Shown piece by piece: positions 1 to 8,800 of a stretch of 13,027 nucleotides of DNA (position 1 is its first letter; the number at the start of each line of letters is the position of its first letter). This DNA is from AP-16 sp036395835 (GTDB lineage: Bacteria; Pseudomonadota; Alphaproteobacteria; Rhizobiales; Xanthobacteraceae): NCBI GenBank assembly GCA_036395835.1, contig DASWCW010000308.1:1-13027 (forward strand), in the 5' to 3' direction. Both the position numbers and the translations under genes were made by a program. A model generated the notes under the pieces. The model was not told the origin of the DNA. It was given only the letters and a program-made list of their open reading frames with translations, and ran no database searches.

Positions 1-1434
1 TCCTCGCGGCGCCACAGGCATCGGCCGCATGGAGGCGAAATCGAGCAGCACCTTCACCGCAAATCCCGGGCAGTCAAGAGAGCTGATCGAGACGCGGCCG
101 TCTTGGATGCGCAGCCGCGAGGGACCTTCTTCTTTCACGTAAAGATCGGGATGCGCGGCCACAAAGGCCTCCTGCTCGGGCTCGGGCGCGAAGGACATGC
201 CGTCGATAAAGTGGTGGCCATTACGTTCCACGTGCGTGAGGCCGAGGAGCGAGACAAGACAAAGATCCTGCTGCACGCTCACGCCCGCCCATGTTGTGAG
301 GTCCTCGGCGGACATGAAATAGCGCGCGCCACCCGTCCCAGCATTGAGCTTCGCCACCCGGGCGGCATTGAGGATTGACTTGTAAAAACCCTTGCAGTTC
401 TTGCTCGACACGCCGGTGTAGCCGAGCGCGATCGCGGCCGGGAACGAGGATAGCGCGTCATCGGATTCGTCGATCTCGAGCGGCTTCTCCTCGGCAAGCA
501 CCGTCACGGAACGGCTTACTGCGACCCTGCGCTTGATCGGTTGCTCGATGAAGAGGATGGCCTCGACGAGGCGCCGGAGAGCCCGCGTTTCGCGCATGCG
601 CCGCCACAGCTCGGCGATCTCATCGACGCTCTCATATTGCTCATTGCCGTCGAGAGTGACCCGGTAATCGGGCAGCTCGCGGTCGAGCACGGCGGCAATG
701 CGGGCCAAGCGATCGAGATCGGCGCGCACATCCCCGCCGACTTTCAGTTTATAGTACCGGCCCCGATACTGACGCACGACCTCTTCGAGGGTCTCGGGCA
801 GCCCGTCATCGACGCGCTCGCCTGGTTTTTGATCCGCCGCCGTAATCGGATCGACGAGACCGACGGTGTGCCGGACGTCGATCGCGGGCGCCATGCGCAA
901 CCCGCTCAGGAATGTGCCGAGGTCAAAGCCGATCAGATCGGGGGTGAGGTCGGTTGCGCGGATACCCGCGAGGTTCTTGGAGATCATGTCCGGGAAAGAG
1001 ACGTCGAGGGTCCGCCCGATCGCATCGGCGATGGCGCGGTCGAGGAGCGCGGGGCCGTAGGATGCAACCAGCGGATTGAGGTTGAGGGCAACCGCTCGCG
1101 CCAGCTGCTCGCGGTAGGTCCCGCTGTACAGCCCGAAGGGTGTATCGAAGCCGCGCGCGCAGTAGAGCTCGATCGCGGTCTCCAGCGATTGCCGGAGCTG
1201 GTCGAGGTTCTGCTCGTCCGAGAGCGCCAGGTTCTTGTCGAACCACTTCGCTGCAAGCGTCTCGGCGGCAACGCCGCGCGCCCTGCGCCCGTCGGGCAAC
1301 ATAATGGTCGCCCGGATCACAGCCTGGGTAGCCTGCGTGACGGTCGTGACCCCGAAGCGGAACGGCAGGCGTAGGCGCACGTCGCGCTCATAGCGCTCCA
1401 CATCAACGAGCTTCAAGCGGGCAGCATCGCTCAT
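1..1434 (-). CDS. Enolase-superfamily protein (MLE/mandelate racemase-like), 3' end outside window
   Basis: The frame is open without a stop from ATG at 1434 to position 1 (478 codons). The C terminus is missing. In sequence order it shows the enolase-superfamily barrel residues: a KxK pair (K229, K231 in YYKLKVGG), D262 in TLDGNEQY, E297 in FIEQP, D322 in EIDESD and K345 in SSKNCKG. This is the KxK / D-E-D / K pattern of the muconate-lactonising-enzyme type, so an Mg-dependent proton abstraction alpha to a carboxylate (racemase, dehydratase or cycloisomerase) is expected in the cytoplasm. Residues 1 to about 200 form a long N-terminal capping region. An in-frame TAG at 1446-1444 limits the start, and AGAGG at 1445-1441 lies 6 nt before the ATG. 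The first 32 bp overlap the end of the upstream isomerase gene, which implies translational coupling. The family is sure; the substrate is unknown. Confidence 0.88.
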   Translation of the reverse strand, partial: MSDAARLKLVDVERYERDVRLRLPFRFGVTTVTQATQAVIRATIMLPDGRRARGVAAETLAAKWFDKNLALSDEQNLDQLRQSLETAIELYCARGFDTPFGLYSGTYREQLARAVALNLNPLVASYGPALLDRAIADAIGRTLDVSFPDMISKNLAGIRATDLTPDLIGFDLGTFLSGLRMAPAIDVRHTVGLVDPITAADQKPGERVDDGLPETLEEVVRQYRGRYYKLKVGGDVRADLDRLARIAAVLDRELPDYRVTLDGNEQYESVDEIAELWRRMRETRALRRLVEAILFIEQPIKRRVAVSRSVTVLAEEKPLEIDESDDALSSFPAAIALGYTGVSSKNCKGFYKSILNAARVAKLNAGTGGARYFMSAEDLTTWAGVSVQQDLCLVSLLGLTHVERNGHHFIDGMSFAPEPEQEAFVAAHPDLYVKEEGPSRLRIQDGRVSISSLDCPGFAVKVLLDFASMRPMPVAPRG

Positions 1435-2251
1435 GACAGGCCTCTAGGATTCCGGCCACGTAACCGATCGACCGCGCCGCGCAGGTCGGTCCGTCGGGGA
1501 CATACTCGAACGGCTCCATGGCGAGCCAGCCCGCATAGCCGGTCCGCGTGAGAGCCGCGATCACGGGCACGAAGGGGTCCGTACCCTGCCCAGGGCCGCG
1601 CCGGTTGCGATCATTGAGCTGGATGTGGGCGACGAGGCCGGTCGGCATCCAGCGCTCGATAACCGTGGCGACCGGCTCCGCCTCAGCAAGCGCCGCCGCC
1701 GAGGTGTCGATCATGGTGCGCAGCGCCGGATTGCCAATGCGCTGCACGATTGTCGCCGCCTCGGCCACGGTATTGACGAAGTCGGTCTCCCTGGGGGCGA
1801 GCGGCTCGATGCAGTAGGTCACGCCGGCGAATTGCGCGTCGCTCGCGATCACTGCCCAGGCGACCTCGCCGCGAGCGGCCGCCGCGGGGTCGCCCCCGGT
1901 GCGCCGCTGCGCAGGCGAGCCGTGCACGAGATAGGCGCCGCCGAGCTCTGCACACAGCTCGATCAAACGGCGCATCACGTCGAGCGTTTTCTCCCAGACC
2001 GCCCGGTCGGGCGTGGTGATCGAGAGCTCCTTCGGCGCGACAAGCAGCCAGTGCAATCCGCTGATCGCTATGCCGGTGTTGGCGCAAGCGCCCCTAATAG
2101 CTGCGCGCCCGCCCGCCGGCATCCGGTAGGTTTCTTCTCCAAGCGTAAAGGGGGCGAGCTCCAGGCCCTCATAGCCAAGTTCTGCCGCGAGCTCGCACTG
2201 CCGTTCAAAGGGCAGATCGCGGATCACTTCGTTGCAAAGGGAGAGCTTCAT
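1403..2251 (-). CDS. Sugar phosphate isomerase/epimerase-like TIM-barrel protein (xylose isomerase-like, AP endonuclease 2 family)
   Basis: 282 residues, the usual length for this family, with no signal peptide, so cytoplasmic. The four residues expected to hold the catalytic metal are visible: E149 in YCIEPL, D182 in MIDTS, H209 in AHIQLND and E246 in AMEPFEY. Their spacing closely resembles the Glu-Asp-His-Glu set of D-tagatose 3-epimerase as I recall it. H67 and H110 are further candidate active-site residues. Such enzymes interconvert ketoses, inosose-type or keto acid substrates, or open sugar rings. The gene is first in a two-gene minus-strand operon and overlaps the enolase-superfamily gene. 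The transporter genes start divergently 135 bp away, so it probably acts on the imported compound or on a product of the enolase-type enzyme. Shine-Dalgarno support for this ATG is weak. The family call is strong; the reaction is not determined. Confidence 0.88.
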   Translation of the reverse strand: MKLSLCNEVIRDLPFERQCELAAELGYEGLELAPFTLGEETYRMPAGGRAAIRGACANTGIAISGLHWLLVAPKELSITTPDRAVWEKTLDVMRRLIELCAELGGAYLVHGSPAQRRTGGDPAAAARGEVAWAVIASDAQFAGVTYCIEPLAPRETDFVNTVAEAATIVQRIGNPALRTMIDTSAAALAEAEPVATVIERWMPTGLVAHIQLNDRNRRGPGQGTDPFVPVIAALTRTGYAGWLAMEPFEYVPDGPTCAARSIGYVAGILEACHERCCPLEAR

Positions 2252-2386
2252 GGGGTAGGTCCCGAGGCGGCGAGGCGGCTGAGGACTGGCTTATTAGCCG
2301 CCTGGTTACTGTTGACGAGCCCTGATCCGGCGGAGAGTGTTGGCCGCCAAAATTGCCTTCATTCAACAAAAGCACGGAGAGGAAAC
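2252..2386. promoter_or_regulatory. Divergent promoter region between the isomerase/enolase operon and tctCBA
   Basis: This 135-bp gap must hold the promoters for both divergent operons. On the plus strand TTGACG at 2312-2317 is a fair -35 match, but the hexamer 17 nt later (GAGTGT, 2335-2340) is a poor -10, so the promoter assignment is weak. I saw no clear operator palindrome, and no regulator gene lies next to it in the window. Confidence 0.3.
2376..2382 (+). promoter_or_regulatory. Shine-Dalgarno site that fixes the tctC start
   Basis: GGAGAGG ends 4 nt before ATG at 2387. The reading frame is open far upstream (back to about 1625), but that part is antisense to the isomerase gene. The strong ribosome site plus a signal peptide directly after this ATG decide the start. 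Confidence 0.8.
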
Positions 2387-3397
2387 ATGCGTAAAGTTCT
2401 CGCGGCGGCGGCCGCAGCCACCCTGGGGCTCACCGCCGGCTCAGCTTTTGCCAAGGACTATCCCTGGAAGCCTGAGCGCCCGATCACGCTGATCGTGCCA
2501 TGGGCCGCCGGCGGATCGACCGACCAGATGGCGCGCATCGTCGCGACCGAGCTCGAGCCGGAGCTGAGGCAGAGGGTCGTGGTGGTGAATCAGCCTGGCG
2601 CCTCCGGGTCTGTCGGGACGAAGGGCGTGCTCGAAGGCGCGAAGGACGGCTACACCTGGGCGGCGGGCGCGGCGGTCGACATCGGCGGTTACAAGGTGCT
2701 TGGGCTCCTCGACAGCCAGCTCAAGGACTGGCACCTGTTCTTCGCGGTCGCGAATGTGAACACGCTGGCCGCCAATCCGAACGCCCCGTTCAAGGACTTC
2801 GGCCAGTTCCTGGAAGCTCTGAAGAGGCAGGGCAAGGATGTGCCGGTGGCCACTGCCGGGCTGTCCTCGGCCGGCCATAACATGATGGAGACGATGCGCA
2901 AGGCGGCGCCGGGGGTCGAGTACCGCCATATCACCTATGACGGGGGCAACCCGGCTGTGCTCTCGACGGTATCGGGCGAGACCCAGGCCGTGGCCCAGCT
3001 CCTGGTCGAGATGTCGGAATTCATCAAGGGCAAGCGCCTCATCCCGCTTGCCGTCCAGGCTGACAAGCCAGTCACGCTCGAAGGCTACGGCGAGATCCCG
3101 CCGGTGACGAAATGGCTGCCCAACATGCCGGCGCCGCTCAACTATTTTGGCATCTGGGTGCCGACGGGCACGCCGGAGCCGGTGGTCCAGACCATGGAGA
3201 TGGTCTGGAAGAAGAAAATCGCCAACTCCGAAGCGTTGAAGAGATATGCTGCGGCGCGCGCCGCCCTGTTCACGCCGATCTCAGGGACCGACGCCGAGAA
3301 GGAGGCGATGAAGATGGTGACCCAGACCGTCTGGGTCTACTACGACGCCGGCAAGGCCAAGGTTTCGCCCGAGACGATCGGCATTCCGCGTCCGTAA
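2387..3397 (+). CDS. tctC: TTT periplasmic substrate-binding protein (TctC / Bug family)
   Basis: 336 residues. Residues 1-22 form a Sec signal peptide (basic MRK, an Ala-rich hydrophobic core, cleavage after AFA), so the mature protein is periplasmic. It then follows the Bug-family pattern: ITLIVPWAAGGSTDQMAR at about 33-50 and VVVVNQPGASGSVG at about 64-77, the ligand-binding first lobe, followed by the second lobe. Bug proteins bind carboxylated small molecules and deliver them to a TctAB permease, and both permease subunits follow here on the same strand. The substrate could be a citrate-like, aldonic, aromatic or amino acid; nothing in the sequence picks one. A 174-bp gap with a repeat-like palindromic stretch separates it from tctB, which fits lower expression of the membrane subunits than of the binding protein. 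The family is certain; the symbol is used at family level only. Confidence 0.93.
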   Translation: MRKVLAAAAAATLGLTAGSAFAKDYPWKPERPITLIVPWAAGGSTDQMARIVATELEPELRQRVVVVNQPGASGSVGTKGVLEGAKDGYTWAAGAAVDIGGYKVLGLLDSQLKDWHLFFAVANVNTLAANPNAPFKDFGQFLEALKRQGKDVPVATAGLSSAGHNMMETMRKAAPGVEYRHITYDGGNPAVLSTVSGETQAVAQLLVEMSEFIKGKRLIPLAVQADKPVTLEGYGEIPPVTKWLPNMPAPLNYFGIWVPTGTPEPVVQTMEMVWKKKIANSEALKRYAAARAALFTPISGTDAEKEAMKMVTQTVWVYYDAGKAKVSPETIGIPRP

Positions 3398-3468
3398 ATT
3401 ACGCCGTGTCTCAAACTTCGTCGAAAATCCATGGAGTTGTCCGCTCCTGCAAACCTTTTCATGCTGCG

Positions 3469-3538
3469 GTGCGAACCCGGGACTTGATCCGGGGCTCGGC
3501 GCTTCGCGCTTCGCGCCCCGCACTCAGGATGAAGGGCA
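3469..3538. repeat. Palindromic intergenic repeat-like element between tctC and tctB
   Basis: Several inverted segments are packed here. CCCGG (3476-3480) pairs with CCGGG (3489-3493) around GACTTGAT, and GGGGC (3491-3495) pairs with GCCCC (3515-3519) around a doubled GCGCTTC unit. CTCAGGATGAAGGG follows. CCCGGATCAAGTCC-type and ATCCTGAG-type strings are, from memory, common in dispersed intergenic repeats of alphaproteobacteria. It could fold in the mRNA and stabilise or terminate the tctC transcript. No T-tract is present, so a classic terminator is unlikely. The rest of the 174-bp gap shows nothing else. Confidence 0.45.
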
Positions 3539-3571
3539 TGGGAGCAGGCCGCCGCTTGTGGAGATGCCGCC

Positions 3572-4111
3572 ATGGCCGACGACCCGCTGCCGCTGTTGCC
3601 GCATGAAGAACCTCTGCCGCCGCGAATCGACCTCTGGATCGCGGCGGCTTGTCTTGTGTTCAGTGTTGCCGTCCTGGTCCTGAGCTGGCAGATGCCGACC
3701 TACACGGAGCAAGGCGGGCAGCTCTACACCGCGCCCGGCCTCGTGCCGAGCTTCTATGCGGTGACGATCGGGCTTCTCGGCGTCTGGCTCGCAGTTCGCT
3801 CGATCCGTGCGGGCGCGCTTGCCCCGGCGGGCGCGCCCAGCGAGCAACGGGAGACGGGCAACAGTAACCAGCGCTTCGCGCTCGCCGCAGGGCTCGGTGT
3901 CCTCTTCGTCCTGGGACTGATCGGGCGCATGCCGTTCTGGCTCGCGGCCACTATTTTCGTGACCCTGTTCGTCGCGGTCTTTGACTGGCGGCCGGGCGTC
4001 GCAGCCAAGACGCGGGCGCGCCAGCTCGCGACTGCGCTCCTGATCGGCTTGGGGACCGGCGTCCTCGTCTCGGTGGTGTTCGAGCGCATTTTTCTCGTCC
4101 GTCTTCCCTGA
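3572..4111 (+). CDS. tctB: TTT small membrane subunit (TctB family)
   Basis: 179 residues, a normal TctB length. A short charged N terminus is followed by hydrophobic segments at about 19-39, 58-77, 102-118, 121-137 and 151-170, which fits the four-to-five-helix TctB layout. The family PG-F/L-P-type motif appears as APGLVPSFY at 54-62, directly before the second helix. The cytoplasmic or periplasmic loop at 78-101 is Ala/Gly/polar-rich. TctB is the small integral-membrane partner of TctA; its sequence is poorly conserved in general, so the call leans partly on position between tctC and tctA. The start at 3572 is supported by GGAG (3560-3563) 8 nt upstream. It ends 15 nt before tctA, so the two are almost certainly co-translated. 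Confidence 0.88.
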   Translation: MADDPLPLLPHEEPLPPRIDLWIAAACLVFSVAVLVLSWQMPTYTEQGGQLYTAPGLVPSFYAVTIGLLGVWLAVRSIRAGALAPAGAPSEQRETGNSNQRFALAAGLGVLFVLGLIGRMPFWLAATIFVTLFVAVFDWRPGVAAKTRARQLATALLIGLGTGVLVSVVFERIFLVRLP

Positions 4112-4126
4112 GCGCGCGGCGCGGCC

Positions 4127-5647
4127 ATGCTAGGCAGCCTCGAACAGTTCGGCGGCGCCCTCGCTCATCTGCTCAGCGGGTGGGGCGTCCTCAACGTGTT
4201 CTGGGCGACGCTGCTCGGCATCATCATCGGGGCACTGCCGGGGCTCACCGCCACTATGGGCGTCGCGCTGATGACGACGCTCACCTTCACCATGCCGCAC
4301 GAGCAGGCGATCCTGGTGCTCGTGTGCATCTATGTGGGCGCCATCTACGGCGGCAGCCGCAGCGCGATTCTCTTGAACATCCCTGGCACGCCGGCCTCGG
4401 CCTGTTCGACCCTCGACGGCTTTCCACTCGCCCGTCAGGGCCTGGCGGGGCGCGCGATGGGCATCTCGACCTCGGGCTCCTGGCTCGGAACCCTCTTCGG
4501 CATTCTGTGCGTCGCGGCGCTGACGCCGGTGCTCAGCGAAGTGGCACTAAAGTTCCAGAGCTTCGAGTTCTTCTGGATCGCCCTGTTTGGAATCGTGATC
4601 TGCGGCACGCTCGCGGGTGGCGATCCGCTGAAGGGCTACCTTGCCGGTTTCCTGGGGCTGTTCGTGGCAACGATCGGGCAGGAGCCCTACTACAACTACC
4701 AACGCTTCGCCTTCGGCTCGACAGACCTTGCCGGCGGCATCGGGCTCCTGCCGGCGCTTGTCGGCGCCTTCGGCATCGCCGAGGTCCTGCAATCGATGCG
4801 GGGGCCGGCCGTCGAGCCGGTCTCGAGCAGGGTCGAATCCGTCATCCCGCGCCTTGAAGACGTGTTCAGATATTGGCGCACGATCTTGCGCTCAGGCGCG
4901 ATCGGCACCTTCATCGGCATCCTGCCCGGCCTTGGCGAGGACACGGCGGCTTGGTCGTCCTACGCCGCGGCGCGGCGGGCGAGCAAGGAGAAAGAGAAAT
5001 ACGGCAAGGGCTCGATCGAGGGGCTTATGGCGGCTGAGACTGGCGAGAGCGCCTGCGTACCCGGGGCGATCATCCCGGTGCTGACGCTTGCGGTGCCGGG
5101 CTCGGCCCCCGCGGCTGTGCTCATGGCCGCGATGCTCATCCACAACCTGAACCCCGGCCCGAACCTGATGCTGCAAACGCCAGAGTTTTTCTACCAGATC
5201 GTCGCAATGCTCCTGATCGCGGACATGTCGAAGCTGTTCTACGGCCTGACTCTGGTGCGGCCGCTGCTGTGGATCCTCCTGGTACCGCGCGAGCGCCTGA
5301 TGCCGATCGTTTTCGTGCTCTGCGTCGTGGGGTCCTATGCAATCACCTCGCGCGTGTTCGACATCTATGTGATGCTGTTCTTCGGCTTCCTCGGTTTCAT
5401 CCTGCGCGAACTCAAGTTCCCGATGGCGCCGCTCATCCTCGGCTTGGTGCTCGGAGACCTCCTGGAGAAGAACATGACTCGGGGCCTCGTTCTCTCAGGC
5501 GGCAGCATCTTACCGTTCTTCACCCGGCCGGTGAGCGCCGTCCTGGCCGCCATCACGATCTTCTCCATATCGTGGTCGATTCCCGGGTTCCACAGGTGGG
5601 TGGTGGGACTGTTCAGACGCCGGAGCGCGGGCGGCGCGGCGACCTGA
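4127..5647 (+). CDS. tctA: TTT large permease subunit (TctA family)
   Basis: 506 residues, the standard TctA length, with about a dozen hydrophobic segments. Both halves of the internally repeated family are clear. The first half has GALPGLTATMGVAL (35-48), YGGSRSAILLNIPGTPAS (74-91) and DGFPLARQG (97-105). The second has GILPGLGEDTAAW (264-276), YGKGSIEGLMAAETGESA (292-309), PVLTLAVPGSAPAAVLM (317-333) and NPGPNLM (342-348). It forms the translocation path in the inner membrane, driven by an ion gradient rather than ATP, with TctB as partner and TctC as the solute receptor. ATG at 4127 lies 15 nt after tctB; the Shine-Dalgarno is weak, which suits coupled translation. It is the last intact gene of the transporter operon. 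Confidence 0.95.
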   Translation: MLGSLEQFGGALAHLLSGWGVLNVFWATLLGIIIGALPGLTATMGVALMTTLTFTMPHEQAILVLVCIYVGAIYGGSRSAILLNIPGTPASACSTLDGFPLARQGLAGRAMGISTSGSWLGTLFGILCVAALTPVLSEVALKFQSFEFFWIALFGIVICGTLAGGDPLKGYLAGFLGLFVATIGQEPYYNYQRFAFGSTDLAGGIGLLPALVGAFGIAEVLQSMRGPAVEPVSSRVESVIPRLEDVFRYWRTILRSGAIGTFIGILPGLGEDTAAWSSYAAARRASKEKEKYGKGSIEGLMAAETGESACVPGAIIPVLTLAVPGSAPAAVLMAAMLIHNLNPGPNLMLQTPEFFYQIVAMLLIADMSKLFYGLTLVRPLLWILLVPRERLMPIVFVLCVVGSYAITSRVFDIYVMLFFGFLGFILRELKFPMAPLILGLVLGDLLEKNMTRGLVLSGGSILPFFTRPVSAVLAAITIFSISWSIPGFHRWVVGLFRRRSAGGAAT

Positions 5648-5682
5648 AGTGACGCGGTTGGCGGAATTGCCTCCTGGCAAAA

Positions 5683-5852
5683 ATGCCAGCGGACGGCAAG
5701 GACACGCTCTACTGCATCCATGGCACCAACCAGTCCGAGAATATATCGGCCGGGCGATCTCCTCGGGGTGCATGCGCGTGACGAACGAGAACGTGAGCGA
5801 TCTCTACGACCGGGTCAGGATCGGCACGCCCGTGGTGGTGCTCGCCCCGCAT
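5683..5852 (+). pseudogene. Remnant of an L,D-transpeptidase (YkuD domain), frameshifted and 5'-truncated
   Basis: Only the catalytic C-terminal end of a YkuD-type peptidoglycan cross-linking enzyme is left. One frame reads GKDTLYCIHGTNQSEN (from 5695). The match then continues two bases out of phase as IGRAISSGCMRVTNEN and VSDLYDRVRIGTPVVVL (from 5745). Together these keep the full signature: His of HGT, then S-x-G-C-x-R with the nucleophilic Cys. The break falls at AATATATC (5740-5747); removing one AT unit restores a single frame through NQSENIGRAISSGC, so a dinucleotide slippage is the likely cause. The N-terminal two thirds of the domain and the signal peptide are absent; tctA ends 35 bp upstream. 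It is inactive as it stands. Confidence in the family is high because the motif is very specific. Confidence 0.82.
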
Positions 5853-5855
5853 TAC

Positions 5856-5870
5856 CCGGCGGCTCGCCGG
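5856..5870. terminator. Small hairpin in the convergent gap after tctA and the RND pump
   Basis: CCGGCG, loop GCT, CGCCGG: a perfect 6-bp GC stem between the two convergent operons. There is no T-tract on either side, so it is only a weak candidate for a bidirectional terminator. Confidence 0.25.
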
Positions 5871-5897
5871 CCCACCCGGCTGATGAGTCCCGCCTGC

Positions 5898-8800
5898 TCA
5901 GCCGACGGCGGCGTGGGCACCCTCCGGCTCATCCTTCTCGCCCACGAACCGCGCGATGAGCCGCCAGCCGAGGCGGCCCACGTCATCGAGCACCGTGAAG
6001 GCCGCCGGAACGAAAACGAGCGACAGCACGGTCGATACCACAAGCCCGCCGATCACCGCGATCGCCATGGGCGAGCGGAATTCGCCGCCGTCGCCGAACG
6101 CGAAGGCTGCCGGCAGCATGCCGGAGACCATCGCGATCGTGGTCATCACGATCGGACGGGCGCGCTTGCGGCCGGCCTCGACCAGCGCCTCGAGGCGCGA
6201 TGTGCCGCGGAAGATCTCCTCGACCGCGAAGTCGACCAGCATGATGGCGTTCTTGGTGACGATGCCCATAAGCATGAGGATGCCGATCACCACCGGCATG
6301 CTGATCGGCCGTTGATTGACAAGCAGCGCCAGCACGGCGCCGCCGATCGACAGCGGCAGCGAGAACAGGATGGTCACCGGCTGCACGAACGAGCCGAACA
6401 GCAGGATGAGCACGCCGTAGACCAGCACGAGGCCGGTCCCCATCGCGGCGGCGAACGCGCCGGTCACCTCGGTCATGATCGCGACGTCGCCCGACTCCTT
6501 GATCTCGACGCCGGTCGGCAGGTTCTTGGCGGTCGGCAGCGTCCGAATCGCGTCGAGCGCGACGCCGAGCGGCGTCTCGCCGGAAAGATCGCCCTCGATG
6601 GTCACCCGGCGCGAGCGGTCGTAGCGGTTGATCGCAGTCGGCCCGCGCCGCATCGTGAAATCGGCCAGGGCGGAGAGCGGCACGCTGGCGCCCGACGCGG
6701 TCGCGACCCGCAAACCCTCCAGCAGACCGACGTCGCTGCGTGACGCCTCGTCGAGCTGAACGCGGATCGGCACTAGCCGGTCTTCGGCGTTGAACTTCGC
6801 GAGATTGGCGTCTATGTCGCCGATGGTGGCGACGCGGATCGTCTCCGAGATCGCCTCGGTGGTGACGCCGAGATCGGCGGCAAGCTGCGGCTTCGGAATG
6901 ATCTGCAACTCCGGCCGGTCGAGCTCGGCGGTCGACATCGGGTTGTCGATGATCGGGATTCTCCGCATCTCGCTCGCGAGCTGATTGGCCGCCTCGTCGA
7001 TCTGATCGAGCTCGTTGCCGGCGATGATTAGCGAGATGTCGCGCTGGCCGTTGTCCTTGAGGAACCAGAAGCGGACGTCGGGGACGGAAGCGAGATCGAG
7101 CCCGATGAGCTTCTGCAGCTCCTTCTGCGTCATCGCCCGCTCGCTCTTGTGCACCAGGTTGACAACGAGGGTCGCCCGCCGCACCTCGCCGGCACCGCCC
7201 ATCCCGCCGAGCAGCTGGCCGCCATAGACGATGACCGACTTGACCTCGGGCCGACTCTTCAGCCGCTGCGCGATGTCGCGCGTCACCCGCTCGGTGTCTT
7301 TGAGCCGCGAGCCTGGCGGCAGCTCGACGGCGAGCAGCGTGCGCGCAAGGTCGTCGGCCGGGATGAAGCCCGAGGGCAGGAGCTTGGTCGAGGCGATCGA
7401 GGCCATGAACAGCATAAGGCCGAGCGCGAGCGTGATCCACCGGTGGCGCACCGAGCCGCGCACTAGCCGCGTGTAGAAGCGCATGATCGGGCCATCTTTC
7501 GGCGGTGGCGAGTCGTGCGCGCGCAGGAAATAGGCCGCCGCGATCGGAGTCACGAAGCGCGCCACCAGCAGCGAGAATAAAACCGCGATCGCGACCGTCA
7601 TGCCGAATTGCCGGAAGTACTGGCCGGCGATGCCGGCCATGAAGCTCACCGGCATGAACACCGCGACGATGGTCATGGAGATGGCGATCACCGCGAGCCC
7701 GATCTCGTCGGCAGCCTCCAGCGCCGCCCGGTAGGCCGATTTGCCCATGCGCATATGGCGCACGATGTTCTCGATCTCGACGATCGTATCATCGACCAGG
7801 ATGCCCGTGACGAGCGTGATGGCGAGCAGGCTCACCATGTTGAGCGAGAAGCCGAGCAGATCCATCGCCCAGAAGGTCGGGATGGCCGAGAGCGGCAGCG
7901 CGATGATGGAGATCAGCGTGGCGCGCAGATCGCGCAGGAACAGGAATACGACGATCACCGAGAGCAGCGCGCCCTCGGCGAGCGTCTCCAGCGCCGAATG
8001 ATAGTTGCCGATCGTCGCGGCGACCTGGGTGTCGATCTTGGTGAGTTCGACCTCCGGATGCTGCTTGCGCAATTCCGCGATCTTGTCGGCGACGAGCGCG
8101 TCGACGCCGACATCGCTTGCGCCCTTGGCGCGCGAGATCGCGAACGCCACGATCGGCTTGCCATCGAGCCGCGCGAACGTGCGCGCCTCGGCAGCCCCGT
8201 CGGTCACGGTGCCGAGCTCGTCCAGCCTCACCTTGCGGCCGCCAGGCAGCGCGATCGAGAGCGCCGCAAGGTCGGAGACGGCGCGGGTCGCGGCAAGCGT
8301 GCGGATCGCCTGCTCCTGACCGACCAGCTCGCTGCGGCCGCCTGCGAGATCGATATTCGTGGCGCGGAGCTGCGTGTTGACGGCCGCCGCCGTGATCCCG
8401 AGCGACAAGAGCTTCTTCGGATCAAGCGCGATCCTAATTTCGCGGTCGACGCCGCCAGACCGCGTGACGCTGCCCACGCCCTTCACGCTTTGGAGCGCGC
8501 GCGCCACCGTGTCGTCGACGAACCAGGAGAGCTGCTCGACCGACATGCGCGGGGACGCAGCCGCATAGGTGACAATCGGCAGGCCCTCGACGTCGAGGCG
8601 GTTCACGATCGGCTCGTTGATGGTCCGCGGCAGATCGGGCCTGATCTTAGCGATCTGGTCCTTCACGCTGTTGAGCGCGCGGTCGACATTGGTGCTGCCG
8701 ACGTAGAACTGGATCGTGATCACCGACGAGCCGTCGGTCACCGTCGAGATGATGTGCCAGATGTCGGGAACGCTCGCGACCGCGTCCTCGACCTTCTTAG

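Noticed and set aside
541..1374. 277-residue plus-strand open frame antisense to the enolase-type gene
   Set aside because: The opposite strand encodes a continuous enolase-superfamily protein with all catalytic motifs. The plus-strand frame is Arg/Gly/Pro-rich low-information sequence typical of a GC-rich shadow.
1625..2386. N-terminal extension of the tctC frame back to 1625
   Set aside because: It is antisense to the isomerase gene, and a strong Shine-Dalgarno plus signal peptide mark the real start at 2387.
5649..6743. 364-residue plus-strand open frame after tctA
   Set aside because: Only its first part holds the transpeptidase remnant (about 5745-5852); from 5898 on it is antisense to the RND pump and rich in His/Asp/Arg without family motifs.
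5983..7440. 485-residue minus-strand frame overlapping the pump in another phase
   Set aside because: Arg/Ala/Asp-rich out-of-phase reading of the pump gene; the pump frame carries the proton-relay and porter motifs.
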